Below are positions 52,226-61,217 of a stretch of 64,000 bases of DNA, piece by piece (position 1 is the stretch's first letter; each line of letters starts with the position of its first letter). A program made the position numbers and the translations under genes. The notes under the pieces are model-generated. The model did not search any database and was not told where the DNA came from. It saw only the letters and a program-made list of their open reading frames with translations. The DNA comes from Peribacillus sp044761985. Lineage in GTDB: Bacteria; Bacillota; Bacilli; Bacillales; DSM-1321. The stretch is from the NCBI RefSeq assembly GCF_044761985.1, contig NZ_JBIWDK010000003.1:186001-250000 (forward strand), in the 5' to 3' direction.

Positions 52226-52692
52226 TTTGGGGGTCACCTACCTACTTAATAGTATTAATCTCTGATTCTCGTTTTTTTTAGGAATGATCCATGACTGACA
52301 GTAGTTCATCTACATTACATTCGAGGGAAGAGGAGATTGAAGAAAATTGAAAATACATACATTTTTATCCTGATATTAAATATTATTACAAACAATCTCA
52401 TCATTATAATGGAAGAAATTACATTTTTCAACCGTTTCACCATTTTTTATACATCACGTGCTGGATAAATTTCGTTTTGGTGTATACTTTTGGCTCTTTA
52501 TGTCTGGAGTATGAAGGAAACGTAACGAGGAGTAAGTCTCCCTCATGACGCGTGCTTGTGGTTTCTATAATAGAAAGGGTTAAAATAGAACGGCTTCTTA
52601 TCGTGAAGATCGACATGGGCTTGGGGAAAATAATTGTGAATGGGATGGTCGGAGGGAGTCGATCCATCGATTTGCTTTGATGACCATAACAT
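52226..52692. other. gene-poor stretch upstream of asnB
   Basis: About 470 bases with no ORF carrying a convincing ribosome binding site. The AT-rich part nearest asnB probably holds its promoter. A roughly 42-codon plus-strand frame (about 52552-52680) encodes VKIDMGLGKIIVNGMVGG-like residues without a start signal; possibly a remnant, not called as a gene. Confidence 0.4.
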
Positions 52693-52741
52693 AAAAAAGC
52701 CAGGCGCCCGGATTTTCTGGAAAATCGGTGTGCCTGGCTTT
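52693..52741 (-). terminator. terminator of the second dinB-like gene
   Basis: AAAGCCAGGC...GCCTGGCTTT long hairpin, followed on the minus strand by TTTTTT. Confidence 0.75.
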
Positions 52742-52748
52742 AGAGTTA

Positions 52749-53204
52749 TCAGTTAGAAGCTTGAACGAGAAGCTTCATCGCATGAATTTGTCCGATATGA
52801 TTCGTTTCGTGTAAGACGACAAAGCTAATGAAGTCCTCCACTGTTTCCATCCCCTTGAATGGATTTTCCACTTTATCAGCATATTTTTCTTCTGGAATCG
52901 CAAGAAGGCGATCGAGTTGCTCCTCTAACTGTAGCTTCAGTGTATCAGTGGATGGGACATCCTCTGGCCAGTCAGCTGGCTTTGAACCATATCCGAATAG
53001 TTGTCCATAGTTGTCAGGTAGGTTACTGCCATTTGGAGAGTCCAATAAGAATTTTTCCGCTGCACTCAATACATGACCAAGGTGCCAATGGATCGTATTG
53101 TTGAATCCTGAAGGCTGGACATCCATAAACTCTGGCGATAATCCCTTGATTTCACTTAGTAAACTGCTCCGGGTGACTTTTAACTGGTTTTTTATGTAAT
53201 TCAA
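52749..53204 (-). CDS. DinB-superfamily protein (copy 2), TTG start
   Basis: 151 residues; same domain as the 49.6 kb copy, including FNNTIHWHLGH, NPFKGMET and HETNHIGQIHAM with the three His. GGAGG lies eight bases before a TTG at 53204 and after the GTG at 53219, so TTG is the start. The two copies flank asnB in the same orientation, suggesting local duplication. Enzymatic partner thiol unknown. Confidence 0.85.
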   Translation of the reverse strand: MNYIKNQLKVTRSSLLSEIKGLSPEFMDVQPSGFNNTIHWHLGHVLSAAEKFLLDSPNGSNLPDNYGQLFGYGSKPADWPEDVPSTDTLKLQLEEQLDRLLAIPEEKYADKVENPFKGMETVEDFISFVVLHETNHIGQIHAMKLLVQASN

Positions 53205-53316
53205 TTTATATTCCTCCACATCTTGTTAGAAAATTTCTTCTAAATAAAAGTATAACAAGGTTATGGATATTCACCAAGTTTGAGTGAAAGGGTTTTTACG
53301 TTTTTCATTTTTCTTC

Positions 53317-53344
53317 TTGAAATTGTCAGAAAATTATTTATAAT
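53317..53344 (+). promoter_or_regulatory. SigA-type promoter upstream of ureA
   Basis: TTGAAA, a 16-base spacer, TATAAT. The start would fall near 53351, immediately at the TnrA/GlnR-type box, so binding there should block it. Confidence 0.6.
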
Positions 53345-53351
53345 GAGAATA

Positions 53352-53368
53352 TGTTATAAAATCTTACA
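53352..53368 (+). promoter_or_regulatory. TnrA/GlnR operator of the urease operon
   Basis: TGTTATAAAATCTTACA agrees at every fixed position with the known Bacillus TnrA/GlnR consensus TGTNANAWWWTNTNACA. It is 72 bases before the ureA start codon. It may repress the overlapping upstream promoter (GlnR) and activate a second promoter about 50 bases downstream (TnrA). Confidence 0.82.
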
Positions 53369-53439
53369 TTTCTGTGTTATATATGTGGGTTGACTCGTTT
53401 GTAAATCAGTTCTTTTAGAATGATAGAAGGAGAGAAGTC

Positions 53440-53742
53440 ATGCGTTTAACGGCAAGGGAACAGGAGAAATTAATGGTCGTGGTTGCAGCGGATTTAGCTA
53501 GAAGAAGAAAAGAGAGAGGAGTGAAATTGAATTATCCGGAGTCCATTGCCTTGATCACGTATGAAATCATGGAAGGGGCACGGGATGGACGCTCTGTTGC
53601 GGAGCTTATGCAATTTGGCCGGATGATTCTATCCAGTGAGGATGTAATGGAGGGGATCCCGGAGATGATCCACGATATTCAAGTGGAAGCGACGTTTCCG
53701 GATGGAACAAAGCTTGTGACGGTCCATAATCCAATTCAGTAA
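53440..53742 (+). CDS. ureA: urease gamma subunit
   Basis: 100 residues, the standard bacterial UreA: MRLTAREQEKLMVVVAADLARRRKERGVKLNYPESIALI. Structural subunit of the (alpha-beta-gamma)3 urease, which hydrolyses urea to ammonia and carbamate in the cytosol. GAAGGAG before the ATG. First gene of ureABCEFGD-ureH. Confidence 0.97.
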   Translation: MRLTAREQEKLMVVVAADLARRRKERGVKLNYPESIALITYEIMEGARDGRSVAELMQFGRMILSSEDVMEGIPEMIHDIQVEATFPDGTKLVTVHNPIQ

Positions 53743-53754
53743 GGAGGCTGGGGC

Positions 53755-54078
53755 ATGATACCAGGTGAATATATCTTGAAAAGAGATTCGATTGTGTGCA
53801 ATGAAGGGAAGCTTGCGACAGGCATTTCTGTCATCAATCGGGGAGATCGACCGATTCAGATTGGCTCCCATTTTCATTTTTATGAAGTGAACAACGGGTT
53901 GGAATTTACTCGTGAAGAAGCCTATGGGAAACGGTTGAACATTCCTGCGGGAACGGCGGTCCGCTTTGAACCAGGCGATGAAAAGGAAGTGGAGCTGATT
54001 CCTTTTGGCGGCAAAAGGGAAGTGTACGGATTAAGCAATCGAACGAACGGACCGCTTGATGTGGAGGGTGAAGGATGA
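53755..54078 (+). CDS. ureB: urease beta subunit
   Basis: 107 residues: MIPGEYILKRDSIVCNEGK, GDRPIQIGSHFHFYEVN, RLNIPAGTAVRFEPGDEKEVELI, all standard UreB features. Starts 13 bases after ureA and overlaps ureC by four. Confidence 0.97.
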   Translation: MIPGEYILKRDSIVCNEGKLATGISVINRGDRPIQIGSHFHFYEVNNGLEFTREEAYGKRLNIPAGTAVRFEPGDEKEVELIPFGGKREVYGLSNRTNGPLDVEGEG

Positions 54079-55784
54079 GTCATGAAATGTCACGGAGGCA
54101 ATATGCCGACATGTTCGGTCCGACGACCGGGGATTTAGTCAGACTGGCAGATACAGAGCTTTTCATAGAAATAGAAAAAGATTTCACTAGATATGGAGAT
54201 GAAGTGAAGTTCGGCGGGGGAAAGGTCATACGTGATGGGATGGGACAGCATCCAACAGCTGAAAGGGAAGGGGTCATGGACCTTGTCTTCACGAATGCAA
54301 TCATCGTCGATTATACGGGCATCTATAAAGCGGATATCGGGGTGAAGGATGGGCAGATTGCGGCAATCGGTAAAGCAGGAAATCCCCTATTGATGGATGG
54401 GGTGACCATGACGATTGGTGCGGCGACTGAAATCATCGCCGCCGAAGGAAAGATCGTGACCGCGGGAGGCATTGACGCACATATTCATTTCATTGCACCC
54501 CAGCAAATTGAGACGGCGTTATCGAGTGGAATCACGACGATGATTGGCGGAGGAACAGGACCGGCAACCGGAACGAATGCCACGACGTGTACACCGGGAG
54601 CCTGGAATATCCATAAAATGCTTGAGGCGGCTGAACATTTCCCCATGAATTTCGGGTTTTTGGGAAAAGGCAATGCCTCGGCAAAAGAACCACTCATCGA
54701 GCAGGTCAAGGCTGGGGCCATCGGGCTGAAATTGCATGAAGATTGGGGGACCACGGCAGCTGCCATCGATACAAGCTTGTCCGTTGCGGATGAATATGAT
54801 GTCCAGGTAGCCATCCATTCCGATACCCTTAATGAAGGGGGCTTTGTCGAGGATACGATTGAAGCCATCAAGGGCCGTGTGATTCATACCTATCATACCG
54901 AGGGAGCGGGTGGCGGACATGCCCCGGACATTATTAAGGTGGCTAGTTATCCGAATATTTTGCCTTCTTCGACGAACCCGACACGCCCGTATACCATCAA
55001 TACGCTGGAAGAGCATTTAGACATGTTGATGGTATGCCATCATTTGGATCCCTCCGTACCGGAGGATATCGCCTTTGCCGATTCCCGGATAAGGAAGGAA
55101 ACGATAGCTGCTGAAGACATTCTCCATGATTTAGGCGTCTTCAGCATGATCAGTTCGGATTCTCAGGCAATGGGCCGGGTGGGAGAAGTCATCCTGCGGA
55201 CATGGCAGACGGCGGATAAAATGAAAAAACAACGGGGAAAGATGATGGAGGAGAAAGGGGATGGCGATAATTTCCGTGTGAAGCGATATGTCGCCAAGTA
55301 TACGATTAATCCAGCCATCACCCATGGAATCTCCGATGTCGTCGGATCATTGGAAGAAGGGAAATTTGCAGATTTGGTCGTGTGGGACCCGGCCTTTTTT
55401 GGAGTGAAACCGGATATGATCGTAAAAGGGGGCATGATTGCACACAGCATCATGGGAGACCCCAATGCCTCCATTCCGACCCCACAACCGGTTTTGTATC
55501 GTCCGATGTTTGCGAGTTTTGGGCAAGCCGTTTCTGGTACATCCATCACCTTTCTATCTAAGGCTGCTTATGAAGCGGGAATCCATAAGGAAATCGGGTT
55601 GAAGAAAATTGTGAAAACCGTCTCGAATATCCGGAATCTTACAAAGAAAGACATGAAGTTAAACGGGGAAACACCCGTCATCGAAGTGGATCCACAAACA
55701 TATGAAGTGACGGTCGACGGTGATTTAATTACGTGTGAGCCGGCAGAAGACCTGCCAATGGCGCAGCGATACTTTTTATTCTGA
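54075..55784 (+). CDS. ureC: urease alpha subunit (catalytic)
   Basis: 569 residues. Dinickel ligands all present: His136 and His138 (DAHIHF), carbamylated Lys219 (GLKLHEDWG), His248 (AIHSD), His274 (HTYHTEG) and Asp362 (SSDSQAMGR). The flap Cys321 and catalytic His322 are in MVCHHLD. Complete and apparently active. Ammonia formed feeds nitrogen assimilation, consistent with the TnrA/GlnR box. Confidence 0.98.
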   Translation: MSHEMSRRQYADMFGPTTGDLVRLADTELFIEIEKDFTRYGDEVKFGGGKVIRDGMGQHPTAEREGVMDLVFTNAIIVDYTGIYKADIGVKDGQIAAIGKAGNPLLMDGVTMTIGAATEIIAAEGKIVTAGGIDAHIHFIAPQQIETALSSGITTMIGGGTGPATGTNATTCTPGAWNIHKMLEAAEHFPMNFGFLGKGNASAKEPLIEQVKAGAIGLKLHEDWGTTAAAIDTSLSVADEYDVQVAIHSDTLNEGGFVEDTIEAIKGRVIHTYHTEGAGGGHAPDIIKVASYPNILPSSTNPTRPYTINTLEEHLDMLMVCHHLDPSVPEDIAFADSRIRKETIAAEDILHDLGVFSMISSDSQAMGRVGEVILRTWQTADKMKKQRGKMMEEKGDGDNFRVKRYVAKYTINPAITHGISDVVGSLEEGKFADLVVWDPAFFGVKPDMIVKGGMIAHSIMGDPNASIPTPQPVLYRPMFASFGQAVSGTSITFLSKAAYEAGIHKEIGLKKIVKTVSNIRNLTKKDMKLNGETPVIEVDPQTYEVTVDGDLITCEPAEDLPMAQRYFLF

Positions 55785-55794
55785 GGTGAATAGC

Positions 55795-56241
55795 ATGATT
55801 GTCGAAAAGGTGATAGGAAACGTTGAGTCCATTCAAAATAAACCAAAACATACGGAACGGGTTTTTCTAGAAAGCGATGCTTTAAGAAAAAGAATTCAAC
55901 GTGTGAAAACGGATCATGGCAATGAGATTGGAATAAGGCTCAAGGAAAACAAAGAGTTAATGGATGGCGATATTTTGTATATGGATGAAAAGAATATGAT
56001 CGTGGTTCAGACGATTGATGACGATATCTTAACCATCGCGCCTACATCCGTCGGGCAGATGGGCAATATCGCACATCAATTGGGGAATCGCCATTTGCCG
56101 GCACAATTTGAGGGGGATGAAATGCTGGTTCAATATGATTATCTGGTTGAAGAGCTGCTTGCAGAGCAAGGCATTCCCTTTCGCCGTGAGAAAAGAAAGG
56201 TAAAGCAGGCATTCCGTCATATCGGACATTCTCATGAATGA
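55795..56241 (+). CDS. ureE: urease accessory protein UreE (nickel chaperone)
   Basis: 148 residues: MIVEKVIGNVESI, the metal-delivery domain with GNRHLPAQFEGDEMLVQYD, and a C-terminal HIGHSHE with three His for nickel. The frame opens at 55735 inside ureC, but GAGGTG precedes the ATG at 55795. Overlaps ureF by eight bases. Confidence 0.94.
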   Translation: MIVEKVIGNVESIQNKPKHTERVFLESDALRKRIQRVKTDHGNEIGIRLKENKELMDGDILYMDEKNMIVVQTIDDDILTIAPTSVGQMGNIAHQLGNRHLPAQFEGDEMLVQYDYLVEELLAEQGIPFRREKRKVKQAFRHIGHSHE

Positions 56242-56920
56242 ACGGTTGTTTCCGCTCATCCAGCTTTGTGATTCGAATTTTCCGTCCGGTTCGTTTTCCC
56301 ACTCCTTTGGGATGGAGACCTATATACAGGAAGAGAAGATTCATGATGCGCACTCTTTCAAAGAATTTTTAAATGTCTATATCTTGAAGTCCTTATCTTA
56401 TACCGATGGCCTGGGTTGCCGTATCGCCTATGAACTCATCCTGGATCAAGATGAGGAAGGGATTTGGGATTTGGATGAAAAGCTATTTGCGAGCTGTTCT
56501 GCCAAAGAATCAAGGGAAGCCTCAAGAAGGATTGGGCAGCAGATGGCAAAGCTTTGTATGACACTGTACCCATCCGATATGTTGTCGATCTATCTAATCA
56601 AAATCAAAGAAAAGAAATGTTACGGTCATCCTGCGATCGTCTTTGCACTTGTTTGTACGGAACTTGGCATTTCCGTAGACATGGCCATCACAGCTTGCCT
56701 GTATGCGGCCGTTTCTTCCCTTATTCAAAATGCAGTCAGAGGAATCCCGTTAGGACAGACCGCTGGACAATCACTGTTGTTATGGACACATGGCATCATA
56801 CAAACAGCGGTGGTAGTAATCAAGGAAATGACAGAGGATGAGCTTGGGAGGACGTTACCGGGTTTGGAAATCTCCCAAATGAGGCATGAGCAATTGCATG
56901 TAAGGCTATTTATGAGTTGA
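56234..56920 (+). CDS. ureF: urease accessory protein UreF
   Basis: 228 residues, all-helical: LIQLCDSNFPSGSFSHSFGMETYIQE is the family signature. UreF links UreD-bound apourease to the UreG GTPase during nickel insertion. ATG lies in the end of ureE. Confidence 0.95.
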   Translation: MNERLFPLIQLCDSNFPSGSFSHSFGMETYIQEEKIHDAHSFKEFLNVYILKSLSYTDGLGCRIAYELILDQDEEGIWDLDEKLFASCSAKESREASRRIGQQMAKLCMTLYPSDMLSIYLIKIKEKKCYGHPAIVFALVCTELGISVDMAITACLYAAVSSLIQNAVRGIPLGQTAGQSLLLWTHGIIQTAVVVIKEMTEDELGRTLPGLEISQMRHEQLHVRLFMS

Positions 56921-56966
56921 ATAGAAAAGAGGTGACAGGTTTGCTCTTAGAAGGGACAAACCGATT

Positions 56967-57587
56967 ATGATGAAGCAGGTTGTGAAAATTGGTGTAGGTG
57001 GCCCGGTTGGTGCCGGGAAAACGATGCTCGTCGAAAAGTTGACGAGGGCAATGGCAAATGATTTCAGCATGGCCGTCGTCACGAATGATATTTATACGAA
57101 GGAAGATGCTCTTTTTCTCATGAAAAACGGTGTGTTGCCTGAAAATCGAATCATCGGGGTGGAAACGGGAGGCTGTCCGCATACGGCGATTCGGGAAGAT
57201 GCTTCGATGAACTTCGCGGCGATTGATGAATTGGAGGACCTTCATCCTGATCTTGATTTAATTTTCGTTGAAAGCGGCGGTGATAATTTAGCAGCCACAT
57301 TTAGTCCGGAGCTCGTGGATTTTTCGATTTATATCATAGATGTGGCCCAAGGGGAGAAAATCCCGCGAAAAGGCGGACAAGGGATGATCAAATCGGATTT
57401 GTTCATCATTAATAAAACGGATTTGGCCCCTTACGTTGGAGCTAGTCTTGAAGTGATGGAACGCGATACATTGGCAACACGCGGAAATAAGCCCTTCTTT
57501 TTTACGAATTTAAAAGATGAAAAAGGATTAGAGGATGTGGTGAACTGGATTAAATCCGAGGCCTTTTTCATAGGGTTAGAGCAATGA
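56967..57587 (+). CDS. ureG: urease accessory GTPase UreG
   Basis: 206 residues. KIGVGGPVGAGKTMLVEKL (P loop), GGCPHTAIREDASMN (Cys-Pro-His nickel site), FVESGGDNLAATF (Walker B), NKTDL (guanine specificity). Provides GTP hydrolysis for metallocentre assembly. A nine-codon frame starting TTG at 56941 with GAGGTG ends in an ATGA overlap with the ureG start, which may couple translation, since ureG has only a weak site of its own. Confidence 0.96.
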   Translation: MMKQVVKIGVGGPVGAGKTMLVEKLTRAMANDFSMAVVTNDIYTKEDALFLMKNGVLPENRIIGVETGGCPHTAIREDASMNFAAIDELEDLHPDLDLIFVESGGDNLAATFSPELVDFSIYIIDVAQGEKIPRKGGQGMIKSDLFIINKTDLAPYVGASLEVMERDTLATRGNKPFFFTNLKDEKGLEDVVNWIKSEAFFIGLEQ

Positions 57588-58399
57588 ATTGGACCGGTAG
57601 CATCCGCTTGACGTCAGTACTGAAAAAGGGGCGGACGATTGTGAAGGACAGTTATCATGAGGGAGCTTTCAAACTGTCCCGTCCTGTTTTTCTGGATGAA
57701 ACTTCACCCACCTACTTTCTCATTCATGTCGGGGGTGGTTATGTCGGAGGTGATTGCTACCAACAGTTTTTCTGTTTAGAAGAAGGAGCACATTTGACGT
57801 TGACGACCCAGTCTGCGACAAAGGTATATAAAACTACGGGAGAACCGGCAAGGCAGGAGACTGAAATGGTATTAAGAAAGGGAAGCTTCCTCACCTATGT
57901 TCAGGACCCGTTGATTGCATATGAAGGTGCACGGTATATACAAGATACGACCATACATATGGATAAAGGGTCAGGGCTACTGCTCACGGATATCTTCACC
58001 CCGGGATGGTCCAAGAGTGGCAAGGATTTTACATACGATTGGATTCGTTCGAAAATGAATGTGTTTTATGATGGGAAAAGGCTGATTATGGATCATGTAT
58101 TATTGCAACCATCCGATCAGATGGAATCCATTTTGTTATTGGAAGGATACAGCCATTTTGGTTCATTATTGTTCATACATGATGGGCTAAGTGAGGACAT
58201 GATTACGCAATTAGAAGAATCGCTATCTGATTTCGGGCAAAAGGCAAGAATCGGTTTTTCGAGATTGCCTATACGAGGACTGATGGTAAGGGTATTGGCG
58301 AATCAAACTCAGTTAATCGAGAAAATATTCGCCGTTTCCGAGAATCTTTTACGGAGCCTTGCATTGCAGAAAGATGTTGTGTTTTACCGTAAATACTAA
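57584..58399 (+). CDS. ureD: urease accessory protein UreD
   Basis: 271 residues: HVGGGYVGGDCYQQFFCLEEGAHLTLTTQSATKVYKT and GLLLTDIFTPGW are UreD (UreH of Klebsiella naming) hallmarks. Scaffold that binds apourease. Overlaps ureG by four bases; gene order EFGD is as in thermophilic Bacillus sp. TB-90. Confidence 0.94.
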   Translation: MNWTGSIRLTSVLKKGRTIVKDSYHEGAFKLSRPVFLDETSPTYFLIHVGGGYVGGDCYQQFFCLEEGAHLTLTTQSATKVYKTTGEPARQETEMVLRKGSFLTYVQDPLIAYEGARYIQDTTIHMDKGSGLLLTDIFTPGWSKSGKDFTYDWIRSKMNVFYDGKRLIMDHVLLQPSDQMESILLLEGYSHFGSLLFIHDGLSEDMITQLEESLSDFGQKARIGFSRLPIRGLMVRVLANQTQLIEKIFAVSENLLRSLALQKDVVFYRKY

Positions 58400-58425
58400 C
58401 TTATTAATAGACGGGATTGAGTGGT

Positions 58426-59070
58426 ATGGAAATGAGTTTATTGCTAGTTTTAGGAATCGGATTTTTATTAGGCATCAAGCATGCTCTTGAACCGGATCAC
58501 GTGATCGCTGTTTCGACCATTGCCAGCCGAAGCAAGAAAATCTGGAGGTCGTCGCTCGCCGGGGTGTTTTGGGGAATTGGTCATACACTGACACTCCTGG
58601 TTTTCGGTGTCGTCCTGATCCTGTTGAAAGATGAGATACCGGAAGCTTGGGCAATGTCACTCGAGTTTCTTGTGGGAATCATGTTGGTGTATCTAGGAAT
58701 GACCACGATTTTTTCCTGGAAGAATGCTCATGAACATGACCATTTTGAAAGAAATACCTACCTGAAATCGATGTTCATTGGGGTCGTCCATGGACTTGCC
58801 GGAAGTGCCGCGATGGTCCTTCTTACGATGGGCACGATAGACTTTGCCTGGCAGGGAGCTTTATATATCATTGTTTTTGGGGTGGGGACCTGTTTAGGCA
58901 TGCTCTTGTTTACGACCATATTGAGCATTCCGTTTGTGACTAGCGCTTCCTCAAAAAAAACGAATCGCTCTCTCGTTCGGTTGACGGGTGTCGTCAGTAC
59001 GGTTTTCGGAATTTATTATATGTATAACCTTGGTGTGAATGAACAGCTATTTACGATTTGGTTTGGTTGA
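58426..59070 (+). CDS. ureH: nickel permease-like protein UreH
   Basis: About 214 residues, six or more helices. LGIKHALEPDHVIAVSTI corresponds to the nickel-transport signature of the NiCoT/HupE-UreH group, with further His in AHEHDHFER and VVHGLAGSAAM. Supplies nickel for urease; in Bacillus TB-90 the gene after ureD has this role. A TTG at 58417 could also start it; the ATG at 58426 is better placed. Followed by a terminator. Confidence 0.85.
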   Translation: MEMSLLLVLGIGFLLGIKHALEPDHVIAVSTIASRSKKIWRSSLAGVFWGIGHTLTLLVFGVVLILLKDEIPEAWAMSLEFLVGIMLVYLGMTTIFSWKNAHEHDHFERNTYLKSMFIGVVHGLAGSAAMVLLTMGTIDFAWQGALYIIVFGVGTCLGMLLFTTILSIPFVTSASSKKTNRSLVRLTGVVSTVFGIYYMYNLGVNEQLFTIWFG

Positions 59071-59093
59071 TTTACTCAAATATTCGAGTCGGA

Positions 59094-59124
59094 AACTTTC
59101 AGGCAATCAGCTTGGGGGTTTTTT
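59094..59124 (+). terminator. terminator of the urease operon
   Basis: AACTTTCAGGC/GCTTGGGGGTT stem with several G-U pairs, then TTTTTT. Confidence 0.6.
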
Positions 59125-59215
59125 CCTCTTTTAGCTTAAACAATCCTATTATTTTCCATAAGTTAACGAGTATAATGACTATATGGGAAAGTAGTTTGCA
59201 TAGGGGGTGGAGGTA

Positions 59216-59614
59216 ATGAAGTGGAGATTAATTTTATTTGCACTATGCCTAGTATCATTACCGTTTGCTTCGGGTTGTTCTGATAGGGAAGAACGTATTT
59301 CAATCCAAAAACGAATAGGAAAAGATACATATAGATTTGAAGCCTATAAAGAAAACATAAATATGAAAAAGACTGTAAAAACAAAAGAAATTTTGGAAAA
59401 TGTGACGTGGAAGGAAAATCCCATGGAGAAAGATGACCGGAAAGCAGACTTCATCTTCTACTTTAATGATCGCAACTTTGGGGATGAAATCCCTGTTTAC
59501 TTTGTGTGGTTGGGTTCCGGTGAACATGCGCTGGAAGTTACGAAAGATGATCAAAACAAGTATGTGCAATTAAACGAAGAAGACTCTGCTGTCATCTTGG
59601 ACTTACTACAATAA
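59216..59614 (+). CDS. putative lipoprotein, 132 residues
   Basis: Signal peptide with lipobox: KWRLILFALCLVSLPFASGC, Cys at about residue 22. The mature part is charged and contains DTYRFEAYKE, a Lys-rich middle and KADFIFYFNDRNFGDEIPVYFVW. No known domain. GGAGG lies just before the ATG at 59216. Likely co-transcribed with the DUF1648 gene 34 bases downstream. Confidence 0.72.
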   Translation: MKWRLILFALCLVSLPFASGCSDREERISIQKRIGKDTYRFEAYKENINMKKTVKTKEILENVTWKENPMEKDDRKADFIFYFNDRNFGDEIPVYFVWLGSGEHALEVTKDDQNKYVQLNEEDSAVILDLLQ

Positions 59615-59648
59615 CCGATTCTTACTATAAGAAATGGGGGAGGAAAAC

Positions 59649-60152
59649 ATGAAAAGTAAACATCCGGTTTTACATTTTCCCAAGACGGGCGTTGAGAAAA
59701 TGATGGATATCGTTTCACTTCTCTTCATCGTAATCAACCTGGTTTATTTAATCAGTGTATGGAACACATTACCCGCCGAAGTCCCGATTCACTTTAATGG
59801 AAAAGGAGAAGTGGATGGATGGGGAGGAAGAGCGTTGATTTGGCTCCTTCCTACCATCAGCCTTTTTTTATGGGTTGGCTTGACGTTGTTGGAGAGGGTC
59901 CCGCACCTTTTTAATTACCCAATCGAAATAACCGAAAAAAATGCTGCATTTCAATATAGAAATGCTCGAATGATGAGTTTGTTTTTGAAGGTGGAGATCA
60001 TCCTCTTTTTCCTGTATACGAGTTGGGAATCGGTTCATGTGGCGATGGGGAAGGAAGAAGGCCTCGGAACATTAGCTCTGTCCATTTTCCTGATCTTGCT
60101 TTTAGGTTCCGTCGCTTTCTTTGTAACCCAATCGGTCCGTAATGCAAAATAA
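59649..60152 (+). CDS. DUF1648 membrane protein
   Basis: 167 residues, four helices. The DUF1648 motif LPAEVPIHFNGKGEVDGWGGRALIWLLP sits after TM1, as in SdpI-like immunity and regulatory proteins. A role in signal-peptide or toxin immunity is not shown. GGGGGAGG six bases before the ATG at 59649. Confidence 0.8.
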   Translation: MKSKHPVLHFPKTGVEKMMDIVSLLFIVINLVYLISVWNTLPAEVPIHFNGKGEVDGWGGRALIWLLPTISLFLWVGLTLLERVPHLFNYPIEITEKNAAFQYRNARMMSLFLKVEIILFFLYTSWESVHVAMGKEEGLGTLALSIFLILLLGSVAFFVTQSVRNAK

Positions 60153-60182
60153 ACCGGGTCTGCCTTGATGAAGACCCGGTTT
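60151..60182. terminator. bidirectional terminator
   Basis: AAACCGGGTCT/AGACCCGGTTT perfect 11-base-pair stem between converging genes. Confidence 0.8.
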
Positions 60183-60195
60183 AAACACCCTGTTT

Positions 60196-61074
60196 TTAAC
60201 GGAGTTCAGTGACCTTACTTTTTGAACGTAAAAGTGGCATCGTACAGCAGCGGAAAGAGCCACCGGATTTGATGATTTCACTTATATCGACTTCAATTAC
60301 TTCATATCCCCGTTCTCGAAGCTGATTGTTGACCTTTTTATTGCAAGGAAGACTGAACAATTTCTTATTTCCGATGGAAAGAACATTCGTGCCCATTGTG
60401 AATTGTTCATCTCCGTTCACTTCGATCAGATCGTAACGTGAACCTAAAAAGTCTAGTTCCTTCTTGGTAAGGGCATCAGGGAAAACGAGAGCCTCGGTCG
60501 GTGAAAGAATATTGAATATGCAGTCCAAGTGGAGATACTTTTCAACGAAAGGAACCGGTATGACCTCGTATTCGGGTAATAGGCCTTGTAGTTCCTTAAT
60601 GGCCTTCTCATTGGTTCTATCGCTAATTCCTATATATACCGTTTTTCCATCAAGAATAACATCACCACCCTCAATATTCCCTTTACTTACATTGAAATAA
60701 CGGATTTCATTTAATTCAAGCCACAGTTTCAATAATAGTTCTTCTCCTGAACGTATCGCATTTGCCATTTCGGCAACATAAACGGTATTACCTATGGTAA
60801 AGCCGATATCCCTTGTGAAGACCTGTTCTGGATATGTAGATTGGGGTGGTAGTTTTATGACGTCTACTCCTTCATTCCTAAGTGCCGTCACAAAATTTGC
60901 ATGCTGTTTCATCGCTAGTATCCTATCTATGTTTTCCTCTTTAAATTCTTTTTGAGTTTCATTGATGACTTCGCGTATTTCCATATACCTTGGTTCACAG
61001 ACGATTACCTGAGAAAGGATAGAGTATTCACTTGTACAGGAAGCATCGAGTTCCTCATTAAGATTGTTAGCCAT
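60196..61074 (-). CDS. DDAH-like amidinohydrolase (YkgA family)
   Basis: 292 residues of the guanidine-modifying pentein fold. Motifs: PEQVFTRDIGFTI, NIEGGDVILDG, HLDCIFNIL (catalytic His) and a C-terminal GGSFRCCTMPLL with the nucleophilic Cys. This matches the N,N-dimethylarginine dimethylaminohydrolase/YkgA group; arginine or agmatine-related substrates are possible. Not linked to an arc operon. Weak ribosome binding site (GGAGTTAATCC). Confidence 0.85.
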   Translation of the reverse strand: MANNLNEELDASCTSEYSILSQVIVCEPRYMEIREVINETQKEFKEENIDRILAMKQHANFVTALRNEGVDVIKLPPQSTYPEQVFTRDIGFTIGNTVYVAEMANAIRSGEELLLKLWLELNEIRYFNVSKGNIEGGDVILDGKTVYIGISDRTNEKAIKELQGLLPEYEVIPVPFVEKYLHLDCIFNILSPTEALVFPDALTKKELDFLGSRYDLIEVNGDEQFTMGTNVLSIGNKKLFSLPCNKKVNNQLRERGYEVIEVDISEIIKSGGSFRCCTMPLLRSKSKVTELR

Positions 61075-61217
61075 GGATTAACTCCTCTACATATCATTTA
61101 TCTATACTTTACCTCTATTTTCTATAAAAAAAACAAAATAGAAGTCGATTTATAAAATAAAATGTAAAATCCTGATCAATTGAAAAAGGATTATTTTTGA
61201 TGTGGTCGAATATATAA

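Noticed and set aside
52437..52667. Minus-strand frame of 76 codons between asnB and the dinB-like gene
   Set aside because: No ribosome binding site, low-complexity Ser/Thr/Ile composition, no resemblance to a family.
53223..53243. TGTTAGAAAATTTCTTCTA as a second TnrA/GlnR box
   Set aside because: Only the left half fits; the ACA end is absent.
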